From Thioalkalivibrio sulfidiphilus (GTDB lineage: Bacteria > Pseudomonadota > Gammaproteobacteria > Ectothiorhodospirales > Ectothiorhodospiraceae): a stretch of 64,000 nucleotides of DNA. The stretch covers positions 7,482 to 71,481 of the forward strand of contig NZ_KB898933.1 in the NCBI RefSeq assembly GCF_000377945.1. The letters are read 5' to 3'. The notes under the pieces were generated by a model that was not told the DNA's origin, did not search any database, and worked only from the letters and a program-made list of their open reading frames with translations. The translations under genes and the position numbers were made by a program. This document shows positions 18,772 to 27,773 of the stretch, piece after piece. How positions within the stretch are numbered: the stretch's first letter is position 1; each line of letters opens with the position of its first letter.

Positions 18772-19614
18772 TCAGCTGATGGCGCAGCTCAGGCGGCGGT
18801 GCTGCAGGCTCGGGAAGCTGCGCCGGATGGAGGCAATACGCTCCGGATGCAGTTCCCCCAACACCACCCCCGAACCCCGCGCCAGGCGGTCCAGGACCTG
18901 GCCCCAAGGGTCCACCACCATGCTATCGCCGTGGGTCTCACGGCCGTTGACGTGGTAGCCACCCTGGGCCGCGGCCACCAGGTAGACCTGGTTCTCGATG
19001 GCCCGGGCCCGGATCAGGGCCTCCCAGTGGGCGCGGCCGGTGATGGCGGTGAAGGCCGACGGCAGCGCCAGCAGGTCCATGCCCTGGTCCATCATGCCGC
19101 GAAACAGCTCCGGGAAGCGCAGGTCGTAGCAGATGGCCACGCCCAGCCGGCCGAAGGGGGTCTCCACCACCACCGCGGACTCTCCGGGCATGGTGGTCTC
19201 GGACTCGTGGTAGGACTCGTCGCCCTCGGGCAGTTTCACGTCGAACAGGTGGATCTTGTCATAGCGGGCCACCCGCTGGCCCTGGTCGTCGTAGACCAGG
19301 CAGCTGGCGTAGACACGCCCCGGATCGGCGCTCCTGAGTGGAATGGTGCCGCCCACGATCCACAGGCGGTGACGCCGCGCCAGGTCGGCCAAGAAATCCT
19401 GCATCGGACCCTGGCCATCGGCCTCGGCGATCTCCAGCTTGTCGCTCTCCTTCATGCCCATGTGGGCGAAGTTCTCGGGCAGCACCACGAGCCTGGCACC
19501 GGCCGCGGCGGCCTCGCCCACCAGCCGGGCGGCCTCGGACAGGTTGGCGGAGACATTGGGACCGGAGGCCATCTGGATGGCGGCGAGCAGGGTCGGCTTG
19601 GTTTCGGTTTTCAT
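18772..19614 (-). CDS. Carbon-nitrogen hydrolase (Nit1/omega-amidase-like)
   Basis: Nitrilase-superfamily protein of 280 residues. The catalytic triad is visible: Glu in VVLPENFAHMG, Lys in RYDKIHLFD and Cys in GVAICYDLRFPEL. Length and motif text fit the Nit1 branch, which in other organisms removes deaminated glutathione. The ATG at 19614 is chosen; a TTG seven codons upstream is possible and neither has a strong ribosome site. It lies between yhdP and tldD, where a YbeM/Nit homologue is commonly found. Confidence 0.85.
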   Translation of the reverse strand: MKTETKPTLLAAIQMASGPNVSANLSEAARLVGEAAAAGARLVVLPENFAHMGMKESDKLEIAEADGQGPMQDFLADLARRHRLWIVGGTIPLRSADPGRVYASCLVYDDQGQRVARYDKIHLFDVKLPEGDESYHESETTMPGESAVVVETPFGRLGVAICYDLRFPELFRGMMDQGMDLLALPSAFTAITGRAHWEALIRARAIENQVYLVAAAQGGYHVNGRETHGDSMVVDPWGQVLDRLARGSGVVLGELHPERIASIRRSFPSLQHRRLSCAIS

Positions 19615-19646
19615 GCTGGGCGGCTTGTCCGGCAAGTTGACGGGGA

Positions 19647-19988
19647 TCAGGGTTGGACCAGCAGGTCCACACGCTCAATGACACCGGGATCGGCGCGCAG
19701 TTCGATACGGGACGAGGGAATGCCCAGGGCCACCAGCCAGTCGCGCAGTTCCGAGGCCCACAGTTCACCCTGCTCATCCTGGGGGTGACGGATCTGCAAG
19801 CGCCGATCGGCGCTTGCCTGGAGCGCCGCCACGGTGTCGCGCAGGGGCGTGAGGGCGATCAGGGATTCGGCGCTGCGGGGACGCGACCAGGTGTCCGCAT
19901 CCAGGCTGGGCGCCGGCGGCTGCGCGGACAGGGCGAGGGGCATCAGCAGGCAGGAGAGGCACAGGGCCCGGAGCAGGTGTTCGAACAT
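19647..19988 (-). CDS. Small periplasmic hypothetical protein
   Basis: Protein of 113 residues beginning with a clear signal peptide (MFEHLLRALCLSCLLMPLAL, cut near ALSAQ). The mature part is about 90 residues and ends RIELRADPGVIERVDLLVQP, a pattern like an OmpA- or BON-like beta-alpha unit, without a confident family. It stands between yhdP and the nitrilase gene with short gaps on both sides, so it is probably in the yhdP operon and may act in the same envelope pathway. Confidence 0.65.
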   Translation of the reverse strand: MFEHLLRALCLSCLLMPLALSAQPPAPSLDADTWSRPRSAESLIALTPLRDTVAALQASADRRLQIRHPQDEQGELWASELRDWLVALGIPSSRIELRADPGVIERVDLLVQP

Positions 19989-20046
19989 GCCGTCACTATA
20001 CCAAGTCAGCCGAGCCCGTGTCTGTCCTCGGCAAGCCGGCCTCAGC

Positions 20047-23000
20047 CTACTGGGCCTCCTCCACGGGCCTGGCCAGCACCTCCACCCGGGGTTCGTCCCA
20101 GGAGCCGGTGATGCGGTATTCCACCCGGGAGGCCTCGTCGATGCGCCGCCCCATGCCCAGCAGGCGGTCCATGACGAACACGGCCACGCCCGCGACGGGC
20201 CCGCCCAGGATGGCGCCGGCCACCGGCAGGGTACTGCCCACCCGGGGCATCACCGTGATCTTCTGGTCGTAGTCCCGGGCCACGATCCCGGTGCGCCCCT
20301 CGATCTGCACCCGGGCGGCGGCGCTCTGGATGTTGAGATCCGAGGTATAGGCATCGCTGTCCACGAAGCGGATGTTGCCCTCCATGCGGTCGAAGGCGAG
20401 CCCGCGCTGGAAGAGGTCACGGAAGTCCAGGGCCAGGCGGCGGGGGATCATGTTGAGACTGAACAGGCCCAGCAACCGCCCCGCCCCCGGCTCCACCTCG
20501 GTGAGACGGCCATCCCGGACCTCCAGCTTCACGTTGCCGGTCAGCCCCTGCCAGGTGAAACGGGTGGCCGCATCGGGCCAGCGCATCTGGCCTTCCAGTT
20601 TCGCCGTGCCGCGGTGGAAGCCGTGCTCGAAGCCCAGGTCCGTGAGTGCCTCGCCCACGTCCTCGCTGTCGATGGCGAAGCGCAGCTGGGTCTGGTGCCG
20701 GTCAGTTCCGCTCACCCGCCAGTCGCCGGTGACCCGCATCCGCGCATGGTCCCGGGCGCTGGAGAGCTGCAGGTGGTGGATCTGCAAGCCCTCGCGGATG
20801 CGGGTGGCCTCGATACGCACGTCCCGGAAAAACCGGCCGTCCAGCACCAGGGTGTCTACGCTGCCCCGGATGCCGGGCAGCTCCCGGGGATCCAGCCGCC
20901 CGGCCCCACCCTCGCCGGCACCCTCTACGGCCGCGGCCAGCTGATCCAGGTCCAACAGCTCCAGGTTCAGGGTCAGGGGCGCCACCCCGGTGAAGTCATG
21001 GGGGATGTCCAGCTGGCCGCGCAGGGCATTGGAGACCACCTGGGCCTCCCAGCGCTGGGGGGTGCGGTCGGCCTGGATCTGCAGGTCGCGGAACAGCCGG
21101 TCTCCACTGCGCAATGCCCCGATGTGCACATCCAGGCGATCCACCAGCTGCTCCGGGGCGGCCTGGGCACCGGCCGTGCGCGGTACTCGCTGCCGCAGGG
21201 CCAGCCAGTCGTCCAGGGGGAGATCCTCGATCCTTCCTGCCAGTCGCACACCTCGCTCGGGCATGCGCGCCGTGCCGTCGTTGAAACGCAGCTCGCCCCG
21301 GGCTGCGCGCCCCGGGGCGGCCGTGCGCAGGCGCATGGACAGCAGCTGCCCCAGGTCCAGGGCCAGGGGCTGCACTCCGGCCTGGGTCAGCGGCACGGTC
21401 AGGGTGATGGGCAGGGTGCGTGCGGCGGGCTTGGCCAGGGGCTCGGGCAGGTTCGAGCTGACACCCCGCAGGTCCGATTGCAGGCGCAGGGTGGTGGCGC
21501 CGCCATCCAGGGGCGCGGTCAGGCGGGCCTGCCAGCGGGCCCGGCCCGCGAGTCTGGGCGCGAGCAGTTCGGGCAGCACCGTACGGAAGGACTCGATCCG
21601 CTGCAGGCCCTCCCCGTCCACGGTCAGCGGCCCGCCCCTGGGCATGCGGGCCGCAAGCGTCACCGTCTCGCCGTGAAGGTTTGCGCTGACCCCCTCGGCG
21701 TTCACCGTGGCCTCGGTGAAACGCACCTGGCCCTGGAGGTCCGTGAAATCCACCGGATGACCGGAGAGCGTCAGGCGGTTCCCCTTGAGGGTCACCGTGC
21801 CCTGGGCGGTGGTATTGGCGGTGCCGCCCTCGCGCCGGGTCAGGGGGATGCGCAGGGACAGATCCAGGTGGCTGTCGCCCTGGGCGCGGGAATTATCCAG
21901 CAGGTCATCCAGCCCGCGCACCAGGGGGCTCTCGCGCACGTAACGCAGCATGTCCTGGAGCGGGCCGTCCACCTGCCCCTGTATCTGCAGCACCGTGTTG
22001 TGATAATCCTCGATCACCACCGTGGTGTCGTGAATGGCCGCCCCGAAGATGCGCCCCCGGGCTGACTCCGCACGCATGCCCCGGTCGGTGAAGATCAGCT
22101 CGCCCGCCAGGGCGTCGATGGCAGGCCAGCCCCGCTGGTAGTCCAGCAGGCCGTCCTCCACCCGGGCGCGCACCTCGAACTCCCCTTCCCCCTCCTCGAA
22201 GGGCAGCTGGGTGAACGGCCCCCGGTAGACCACGGTGCCCTCGGTGACACGGCCCGCCCTGATGCTCTCGCTCAGCCAGCGCGCAGTGTCCCGGGGCAAG
22301 ATGTGCACCGGCAGATAGGCGGCGGTGCGGCTGCCGTCCACATCTGCAAAGCCCATCTCCAGCACCATGCCCGGGCGCTCGCCCAATTCCACCTCGGCCC
22401 ACCCCCAAGCACGGATGTCTGCGTTGTGCACCCGTATCCCGTCGGCGGCGAGATGCAGCCCGTCCGCGCCGCGCTCGATCTTCAGGCGGGTGTCCAGGCC
22501 ATCCAGCCACAGGGCATCGGCAAACAGCCGGGGGGCCTCGAATCGCAGTCCACGGCTGGCCAGGGTCACATCACCGCCCTCCTCGTGGAGGCTGAAACTG
22601 CCTGCCAGGCCATGGAAACCGGGGATCTTGTCCAGGGGATTCACGCCCAGTTCGCGGAACTCGCCCTGCATCACCCCCGTGGGCCGGGCATCCTCCTCGA
22701 CGGGCAAGCGGACATTGAAACGCGCCTCCCGGATCTCTCCCGTGGGCGCCAGGCGTTCGAGCAGGTGGCGCTGGTCTTCCTCGAGCAAGGCCGGCTGGGC
22801 CAGCAGCAGCGCGGAGAGGCGCTCCAGGCTCATGCCCTCCAGTTCGCCCCAGACCTGGCGGCCTTCGTCCCGGGGCTGGAAGGCCAGGGACAGCCCCATG
22901 GGCGAGCCGTCCTCGATGCGGGTATCGTGCAGGCGCAGCTGCCAGCCCCGGCCGCGTCGCTCCCACAGCAGGTCGGTACGCAGCTCGGCGAACCTGTGTG

Positions 23001-23961
23001 CCGGCGCATCCTCTGAGACAGGGCTGAAGCGCAGGTCCCGGGCACGGGCCCGGGCACGCAGCCGGTCCGGTTCACCCGCCGACAGACGTCCCCAGACCTC
23101 CAGGTCCAGGATCCCCGAGTCCGCATGCACGCGACGCATCAAGGCATGTTCCGGGAGCCCTTCGATGATGACCCCTTCGCCATGCACATAGAATTCGCCG
23201 CGCCAGCTCTCGCGCATCCCGGGATCGCCGCGCAGGTCCAGGCCCACGGCCAGGGCGGCACCCAGTTCCCTGGGCAGGAACACCTGGCCCGCCAGGCGCA
23301 GGCGATCGGCATCCACGGCCACGTCGAGGTTGAGATCATCGAAGCGGTAATCCAGGGCGAGGATCTCGTCGCTGAAGCGCAGGCGGCTGGACTGGAGCTG
23401 GAAGCGGGTGCCGGCGAGCAGGTCCAGCACCCGGGTCCCGGGGGCGGCGGGGGCATCCTCGCCGGCCGCCGGGGCGAAACCCGCGCCGCTGATCTGGACA
23501 CCGCCCTCCGCGTCCCGGTGGATGTGCACGTCGGCACCCAGCACGCGTACCGAATGCACCCGCAGCTGGCGGTGCCAGAGACTCAGGATGGCGCGCACGC
23601 CCACGTCCACCTGCGCCACCTGGAGGGCCGGGGTGGTGTCGTCCTCGCCGTAGATGGCCACGTCGTCCAGCAGGATGCGCGGACCCAGCAGGCGCCAGCG
23701 GGCATCCAGGGCGCCGATCTCCACCCGGTGGCCCAACAGGGCTCCCAGCTCGGCGGCCATCTGCTCCCGGTACTCGGAGGCCATGGGCAGCACCAGGCGC
23801 AGACTGGTGACCAGCACCGCCAGCAGGATCAGTACGCTGGCCGTGATCCAGATCGCCGCGGTCTTGAGGCGACTGAGCCAGCCCCGCCAGGCCACACGCA
23901 CACCCCCGGCACGATCATGCCGCGGGCTTTCAGGCTCCTGGGGCTGTGGCTTCTCGGACAT
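20047..23961 (-). CDS. yhdP: YhdP family AsmA-like protein
   Basis: Very large envelope protein of 1304 residues, close to the family length. One membrane anchor near the N-terminus (IWITASVLILLAVLVTSLRL, about 37-56) is followed by a long periplasmic beta-rich part of AsmA/DUF3971 type. In Enterobacteria YhdP, with TamB and YdbH, forms a bridge that moves phospholipids to the outer membrane. The C-terminus (PVAGAILGGPVAGVAVFVMDRLLGMGRRIDEASRVEYRITGSWDEP) is the most conserved part. Its start is 12 bases after the rng stop, and the rng-yhdP order is typical. Confidence 0.93.
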   Translation of the reverse strand: MSEKPQPQEPESPRHDRAGGVRVAWRGWLSRLKTAAIWITASVLILLAVLVTSLRLVLPMASEYREQMAAELGALLGHRVEIGALDARWRLLGPRILLDDVAIYGEDDTTPALQVAQVDVGVRAILSLWHRQLRVHSVRVLGADVHIHRDAEGGVQISGAGFAPAAGEDAPAAPGTRVLDLLAGTRFQLQSSRLRFSDEILALDYRFDDLNLDVAVDADRLRLAGQVFLPRELGAALAVGLDLRGDPGMRESWRGEFYVHGEGVIIEGLPEHALMRRVHADSGILDLEVWGRLSAGEPDRLRARARARDLRFSPVSEDAPAHRFAELRTDLLWERRGRGWQLRLHDTRIEDGSPMGLSLAFQPRDEGRQVWGELEGMSLERLSALLLAQPALLEEDQRHLLERLAPTGEIREARFNVRLPVEEDARPTGVMQGEFRELGVNPLDKIPGFHGLAGSFSLHEEGGDVTLASRGLRFEAPRLFADALWLDGLDTRLKIERGADGLHLAADGIRVHNADIRAWGWAEVELGERPGMVLEMGFADVDGSRTAAYLPVHILPRDTARWLSESIRAGRVTEGTVVYRGPFTQLPFEEGEGEFEVRARVEDGLLDYQRGWPAIDALAGELIFTDRGMRAESARGRIFGAAIHDTTVVIEDYHNTVLQIQGQVDGPLQDMLRYVRESPLVRGLDDLLDNSRAQGDSHLDLSLRIPLTRREGGTANTTAQGTVTLKGNRLTLSGHPVDFTDLQGQVRFTEATVNAEGVSANLHGETVTLAARMPRGGPLTVDGEGLQRIESFRTVLPELLAPRLAGRARWQARLTAPLDGGATTLRLQSDLRGVSSNLPEPLAKPAARTLPITLTVPLTQAGVQPLALDLGQLLSMRLRTAAPGRAARGELRFNDGTARMPERGVRLAGRIEDLPLDDWLALRQRVPRTAGAQAAPEQLVDRLDVHIGALRSGDRLFRDLQIQADRTPQRWEAQVVSNALRGQLDIPHDFTGVAPLTLNLELLDLDQLAAAVEGAGEGGAGRLDPRELPGIRGSVDTLVLDGRFFRDVRIEATRIREGLQIHHLQLSSARDHARMRVTGDWRVSGTDRHQTQLRFAIDSEDVGEALTDLGFEHGFHRGTAKLEGQMRWPDAATRFTWQGLTGNVKLEVRDGRLTEVEPGAGRLLGLFSLNMIPRRLALDFRDLFQRGLAFDRMEGNIRFVDSDAYTSDLNIQSAAARVQIEGRTGIVARDYDQKITVMPRVGSTLPVAGAILGGPVAGVAVFVMDRLLGMGRRIDEASRVEYRITGSWDEPRVEVLARPVEEAQ

Positions 23962-23973
23962 GGGTCTCAGCGG

Positions 23974-25455
23974 CTAGAGCAGCACCACGTCGAACTGCTC
24001 CTGGGTGTAGAGGCTCTCCACCTGGAAACGGATGGGGATGCCGATGAATTCCTGCAACTGGGCGACACTGGCGGATTCCTCATCCAGCAGCAGGTCCACC
24101 ACCGTCTGGGAGGCCATCACCAGCAGTTCCTTGGCATCGAACTGGCGCGCCTCGCGCATGATCTCCCGGAACATCTCGTAGCACACGGTCTCGGCGGACT
24201 TGAGATAGCCCCGCCCTGAACAGGTGACGCAGGGTTCGCACAGGATGCGTTCCAGGCTTTCACGGGTGCGCTTGCGGGTCATCTCCACCAGGCCGAGCGG
24301 CGAGACCTCGCACAACTGGCTCTTGGCGTGATCCTTCTCCAGGGCCTTCTCCAGGGCGCGGAACACCTGGCGCTTGTGTTCCTCCTGGGTCATGTCGATG
24401 AAATCGATGATGATGATGCCGCCGAGATTCCTCAGGCGCAGCTGCCGGGCGATGGCCTGGGCCGCCTCCAGGTTGGTCTTGAAGATGGTCTCTTCCAGGT
24501 TGCGATGACCGACGAAGGCGCCGGTGTTGATGTCGATGGTGGTCATGGCCTCGGTCTGATCGAAGATCAGGTAGCCGCCGGACTTGAGCTCCACCTTGCG
24601 CTCCAGGGCCTTCTGGATCTCGTCCTCCACGTTGTAGAGATCGAAGATGGGCCGCTCGCCCGGGTAGTGCTCGATGCGGCCCAGCAACTCCGGCACGTAG
24701 CTCTCGGCGAACTCCGTCACCTTCTGCACCGTCTCGCGGGAGTCGATGCGGATCTTCTCCAGTTCCACGCCCACCATGTCACGCAGGATGCGCAGGGTGA
24801 GCGGCAGGTCGGTGTAGACCTCGGAGCCGGGTGGGACCTGCTTGACCCGCTCGCTGATGGAGTGCCAGAGCTTGTGCAGGAAGTCCACGTCGTTGCGCAT
24901 GGCCTCCTCGCTGGCCGCATCCGCGGCGGTGCGCACGATGAAGCCGTGGCCCTCGCCCTTCTCCGCCAGCACCGATTCCATGAAGCCCTTCAGGCGCGCT
25001 CGTTCGGCCTCGTCCTCGATGCGCGTGGAGACGCCGATGGTCGGGCTGTTGGGCATCAGCACCAGGTAACGGGAAGGCACGGTGATGTAGGTGGTCAGGC
25101 GTGCGCCCTTGGTACCGATGGGATCCTTGATCACCTGCACCAGCACATCCTGCCCTTCCCGCAGCAGTTTCTGGATGGGTTCCGTGGGCTTGGCACCCTC
25201 GCCGTTGGGCAGTTCCTCGCGCTCCACGGGCGCCACGTCCGAGGCATGCAGGAACGCGGCACGCTCCAGGCCGATGTCCACGAAGGCGGCGTCCATGCCG
25301 GGCAGCACCCGGCTGACACGGCCCTTGTAGATGTTGCCCACTAGCCCGCGGCGGCGCGCGCGCTCCATGTTCAGTTCCACCAGCACGCCGTTCTCCACCA
25401 GGGCCACGCGGGTCTCCTGGGGAGTGACGTTCATCAGTATCTCGGTGCCCATCAT
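23974..25455 (-). CDS. rng: Ribonuclease G
   Basis: Endoribonuclease of the RNase E/G family that matures the 5' end of 16S rRNA. Protein of 493 residues from the ATG at 25455, which overlaps the maf stop; a longer in-frame reading only covers maf in another frame. It has an S1 domain (GNIYKGRVSRVLPGMDAAFVDIG, about 38-125), the catalytic block IDFIDMTQEEHKRQVFRALEKAL with metal-binding Asp residues, and a zinc-link Cys pair in CEPCVTCSGRGY. It lacks the long C-terminal scaffold of RNase E, hence the RNase G call. Confidence 0.95.
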   Translation of the reverse strand: MMGTEILMNVTPQETRVALVENGVLVELNMERARRRGLVGNIYKGRVSRVLPGMDAAFVDIGLERAAFLHASDVAPVEREELPNGEGAKPTEPIQKLLREGQDVLVQVIKDPIGTKGARLTTYITVPSRYLVLMPNSPTIGVSTRIEDEAERARLKGFMESVLAEKGEGHGFIVRTAADAASEEAMRNDVDFLHKLWHSISERVKQVPPGSEVYTDLPLTLRILRDMVGVELEKIRIDSRETVQKVTEFAESYVPELLGRIEHYPGERPIFDLYNVEDEIQKALERKVELKSGGYLIFDQTEAMTTIDINTGAFVGHRNLEETIFKTNLEAAQAIARQLRLRNLGGIIIIDFIDMTQEEHKRQVFRALEKALEKDHAKSQLCEVSPLGLVEMTRKRTRESLERILCEPCVTCSGRGYLKSAETVCYEMFREIMREARQFDAKELLVMASQTVVDLLLDEESASVAQLQEFIGIPIRFQVESLYTQEQFDVVLL

Positions 25456-26057
25456 GTGGTTTGCATTTCCTTTGAAGCCGCAGCACCGTGACCGCCATGG
25501 GCCACGCCGAAGGCCTCCAGTAATTGACCTGTCTCGAACAGGGGCAGCCCCACCACGCCGGTGTAGCTGCCCTCGATGTGTTCCACGAACAGCGCGCCCA
25601 GCCCCTGGATACCGTAGGCGCCGGCCTTGTCGGCGGGCTCGCCGCTGGCCCAGTAGTCGCTGATCTCCCGGGGCGAGAGGGTGCGAAAGCGCACCCGGGT
25701 CTCGGCGCATTTCAGCGCCTCCCGGTCCCCGTGCACGAGGGCCACCGCGGACAGCACCCTGTGGGTGTTCCCGGACAGACGTCCCAGCATGTGCAGGGCC
25801 TCGTCGCGATCGGCGGGCTTGCCCAGTATGACCCCGTCCAGGGTCACCACGGTATCGGCCCCCAGCACCGGCAATCCGCTCGACTGGGCCATCCATCCCG
25901 CCCGGGCCTTGGCCAGCGCCATGCGCTCGGCGAAGGCCCGGGGCGCCTCACCAGGCAAAGGCGTCTCGTCCACGTCCACCGCCTGGACCCGGTAGGTGAC
26001 GCCGATCTGCTCGAGCAGTTCACGGCGACGGGGAGAGGAGGAGGCGAGGATCAGCAT
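25452..26057 (-). CDS. maf: Maf family nucleotide pyrophosphatase (YhdE-like)
   Basis: Protein of 201 residues that hydrolyses dTTP/UTP and modified nucleotides. The start is certain from LASSSPRRRELLEQIG at the N-terminus. ADTVV and KPADRDEALHML are further active-site blocks, and AGAYGIQGLGALFVEHIEGSYTGVVGLPL marks the YhdE branch. It overlaps rng by ATGA. No Shine-Dalgarno is visible: an AGTGCGA-type repeat arm begins 10 bases before the ATG. Confidence 0.94.
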   Translation of the reverse strand: MLILASSSPRRRELLEQIGVTYRVQAVDVDETPLPGEAPRAFAERMALAKARAGWMAQSSGLPVLGADTVVTLDGVILGKPADRDEALHMLGRLSGNTHRVLSAVALVHGDREALKCAETRVRFRTLSPREISDYWASGEPADKAGAYGIQGLGALFVEHIEGSYTGVVGLPLFETGQLLEAFGVAHGGHGAAASKEMQTT

Positions 26058-26067
26058 AGAGGTGGAT

Positions 26068-26167
26068 GAAGTGCGAAGTGTGAATTTGGAAGTAGGAACA
26101 AAAGGCCGAAAACCCGCTCGATCTTACCGCCTTTCACTTCGTACTTCCCAATTCACACTTCGCACTT
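26068..26167. repeat. Inverted heptamer element, AGTGCGA family
   Basis: The left arm (26068-26098) reads AGTGCGA, AGTGTGA, ATTTGGA, AGTAGGA. The right arm (26135-26167), read on the minus strand, reads AGTGCGA, AGTGTGA, ATTGGGA, AGTACGA. The arms are nearly complementary with a 36-bp loop. The element fills the rlmH-maf gap; the rlmH stop codon overlaps its edge. Confidence 0.93.
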
Positions 26168-26636
26168 ATTCACGGTGATACGGGTGCCCACGCAACAGAC
26201 TCCACGCCCGGTAGACCTGCTCGGCGAGGATCACCCGCACCAGGGGATGGGGGAAGGTGAGCGGCGACAGGGACCAGACGAGATCGGCGCGGGCGCGGCA
26301 GGCATCGGTCAGGCCCTCGGGGCCACCCACCAGCAGGGCGAGATCCCGGCCCAAGTGCATCCACTCGTCCAGGCGGCGGGAGAGTTCGGCGGTGGAGAAA
26401 CTGCGGCCCTTCTCATCCAGGGCGACGACGAGACAATCCTTGGGGATCGCCTCCAGCATGCGCGCCCCCTCGGTCTCGGCGATGCGGGCCAGATCGGCGT
26501 TCTTGCCCCGCTTGACCGCCGGGATCTCCTTGAGGATGAGGCTGCACTCGGCAGGCAGGCGGTTGGCGTACTCGGCGTAGGCGGCGTCGACCCAGGCGGG
26601 CATGCGCTCGCCCACCGCGATCAGGTGAATGCGCAT
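26166..26636 (-). CDS. rlmH: 23S rRNA pseudouridine-1915 N3-methyltransferase
   Basis: SPOUT-fold methyltransferase of 156 residues that methylates pseudouridine 1915 in helix 69, using SAM on the 70S ribosome. [20 protein letters not shown] is the N-terminus, LVGGPEGL the knot's SAM-binding loop, and LSPLTFPHPLVRVILAEQVYRAWS the C-terminal knot helix. Its start overlaps the rsfS stop by one base. Usual length. Confidence 0.96.
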   Translation of the reverse strand: MRIHLIAVGERMPAWVDAAYAEYANRLPAECSLILKEIPAVKRGKNADLARIAETEGARMLEAIPKDCLVVALDEKGRSFSTAELSRRLDEWMHLGRDLALLVGGPEGLTDACRARADLVWSLSPLTFPHPLVRVILAEQVYRAWSLLRGHPYHRE

Positions 26637-27013
26637 CAGCGGCGCAGGCGCTTGACCTTAGTCACCGGCTCGGACTCCTCGGCGGCGGAGGCGTCGGTGA
26701 GCCAGAGCTTCTCCAGGTTGTAGAAGTCACGCACCCGGGGCAGCATCACGTGCACCACCACGTCGTTGAGGTCCACCAGGACCCACTCGTTGTCCCCCTG
26801 TCCCTCGGTGCCGAGCGGCATCACCCCGGCCTCCTTGGCCTTGACGATCACACTATCGGCCAGGGCCTTCACGTGCCGGTCGGAGGTGCCGCTGGCGATC
26901 ACCATCATGTCGGTGATGGCGGTCTTGCCGCGCACGTCGATGGCCTTGATGTCCTGTCCCTTGAGATCCTCGAGGGCCTTGACGACCAGTTCGGTGAGTT
27001 CTTCTGTCTGCAT
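26636..27013 (-). CDS. rsfS: Ribosomal silencing factor RsfS
   Basis: Protein of 125 residues that binds L14 (uL14) on the 50S subunit and blocks subunit joining during starvation. The family core is [35 protein letters not shown], followed by [29 protein letters not shown] ribosome site precedes the ATG at 27013. It lies between nadD and rlmH as in most gammaproteobacteria. Confidence 0.96.
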   Translation of the reverse strand: MQTEELTELVVKALEDLKGQDIKAIDVRGKTAITDMMVIASGTSDRHVKALADSVIVKAKEAGVMPLGTEGQGDNEWVLVDLNDVVVHVMLPRVRDFYNLEKLWLTDASAAEESEPVTKVKRLRR

Positions 27014-27029
27014 GTCTTCCCCGTGTGGG

Positions 27030-27692
27030 CTAAGCGAAGCGCGTGGCCGCGCCCTGAGTCGGTGAGGCGTCCAGGTACAGGCCCTGGACGCGGATGTAAT
27101 CGAGCACGCTGCTCGGCATGAGGTAGCGCGGGCTCTCTCCCCGGCGCAGCATGGCGCGGATGGCGGTGGCGGAGATGTCCAGCTGGGTCACCGGCTGGAA
27201 CCACACCGCGCCCGCCGGCCGGGCACGCAGTTCATGGAGATCCCGGGTCGCCGCCTCGGTGGCCCAGTCGCCCAGATCGTGGGAGGCCGGGCTGCCGGGC
27301 CGGTGGGCCACCACGATATGCGCGAGCTTCAGTATCTCCTCCCAGCGATGCCAGGAAGGCAGTCCGGCGAAGGCATCCATGCCCATCATCAGGCACAGGG
27401 GCATGTCATTGCCCAGCTCGGCGCGCAGGCTCTCCAGGGTGTCCACGCTGTAGGAGGGGCCGTCCCGGTCCAGCTCACGCCGGTCCACCACGAAGCCCGG
27501 CTGACCGTGCACCGCCCGCTCCACCATGGCCTGGCGATGCTCCACGGAGGCCACCGGGGTACGCCGGTGCGGCGGGATGCGGCAGGGCACGAAGCGCACC
27601 TCGTCCAGCCGCAGGTGTTCCATGACCTCCAACGCCGGGCGCAGGTGCCCGAAGTGGATGGGATCGAAGGTGCCGCCGAGGATACCTAGCAT
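27030..27692 (-). CDS. nadD: Nicotinate-nucleotide adenylyltransferase
   Basis: NAD biosynthesis enzyme of 220 residues that adenylates nicotinate mononucleotide. [17 protein letters not shown] holds the GxFxPxHxGH nucleotide motif, and [10 protein letters not shown] is the ISATxxR motif. The ATG at 27692 fits the family start, but there is no Shine-Dalgarno: a perfect GTGGCAA-family hairpin ends seven bases before the ATG. A GTG at 27746 inside the array would add 18 residues (VARTAFLATCHLPLATAF) and cannot be excluded. Confidence 0.94.
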   Translation of the reverse strand: MLGILGGTFDPIHFGHLRPALEVMEHLRLDEVRFVPCRIPPHRRTPVASVEHRQAMVERAVHGQPGFVVDRRELDRDGPSYSVDTLESLRAELGNDMPLCLMMGMDAFAGLPSWHRWEEILKLAHIVVAHRPGSPASHDLGDWATEAATRDLHELRARPAGAVWFQPVTQLDISATAIRAMLRRGESPRYLMPSSVLDYIRVQGLYLDASPTQGAATRFA

Positions 27693-27699
27693 GAAGGCA

Positions 27700-27767
27700 G
27701 TGGCAAGTGGCAAGTGGCAAGTGGCAAGGAAAGCGGTCCTTGCCACTTGCCACTTGCCACTTGAGAC
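27700..27767. repeat. Near-perfect GTGGCAA heptamer hairpin
   Basis: Four GTGGCAA units plus GG (27700-27729) are followed by an 8-base loop and the inverted arm at 27738-27767. Twenty-eight of 30 positions are complementary, the exceptions lying in one GTCTCAA unit. It occupies the whole proA-nadD gap and forms the nadD leader. This is the cleanest copy in the window. Confidence 0.97.
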
Positions 27768-27773
27768 TGGGCG

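Noticed and set aside
17581-19788. 735-codon plus-strand frame across tldD and the nitrilase gene
   Set aside because: Composition (His, Gly, Gln, Val rich) is that of an antisense shadow of two well-supported genes.
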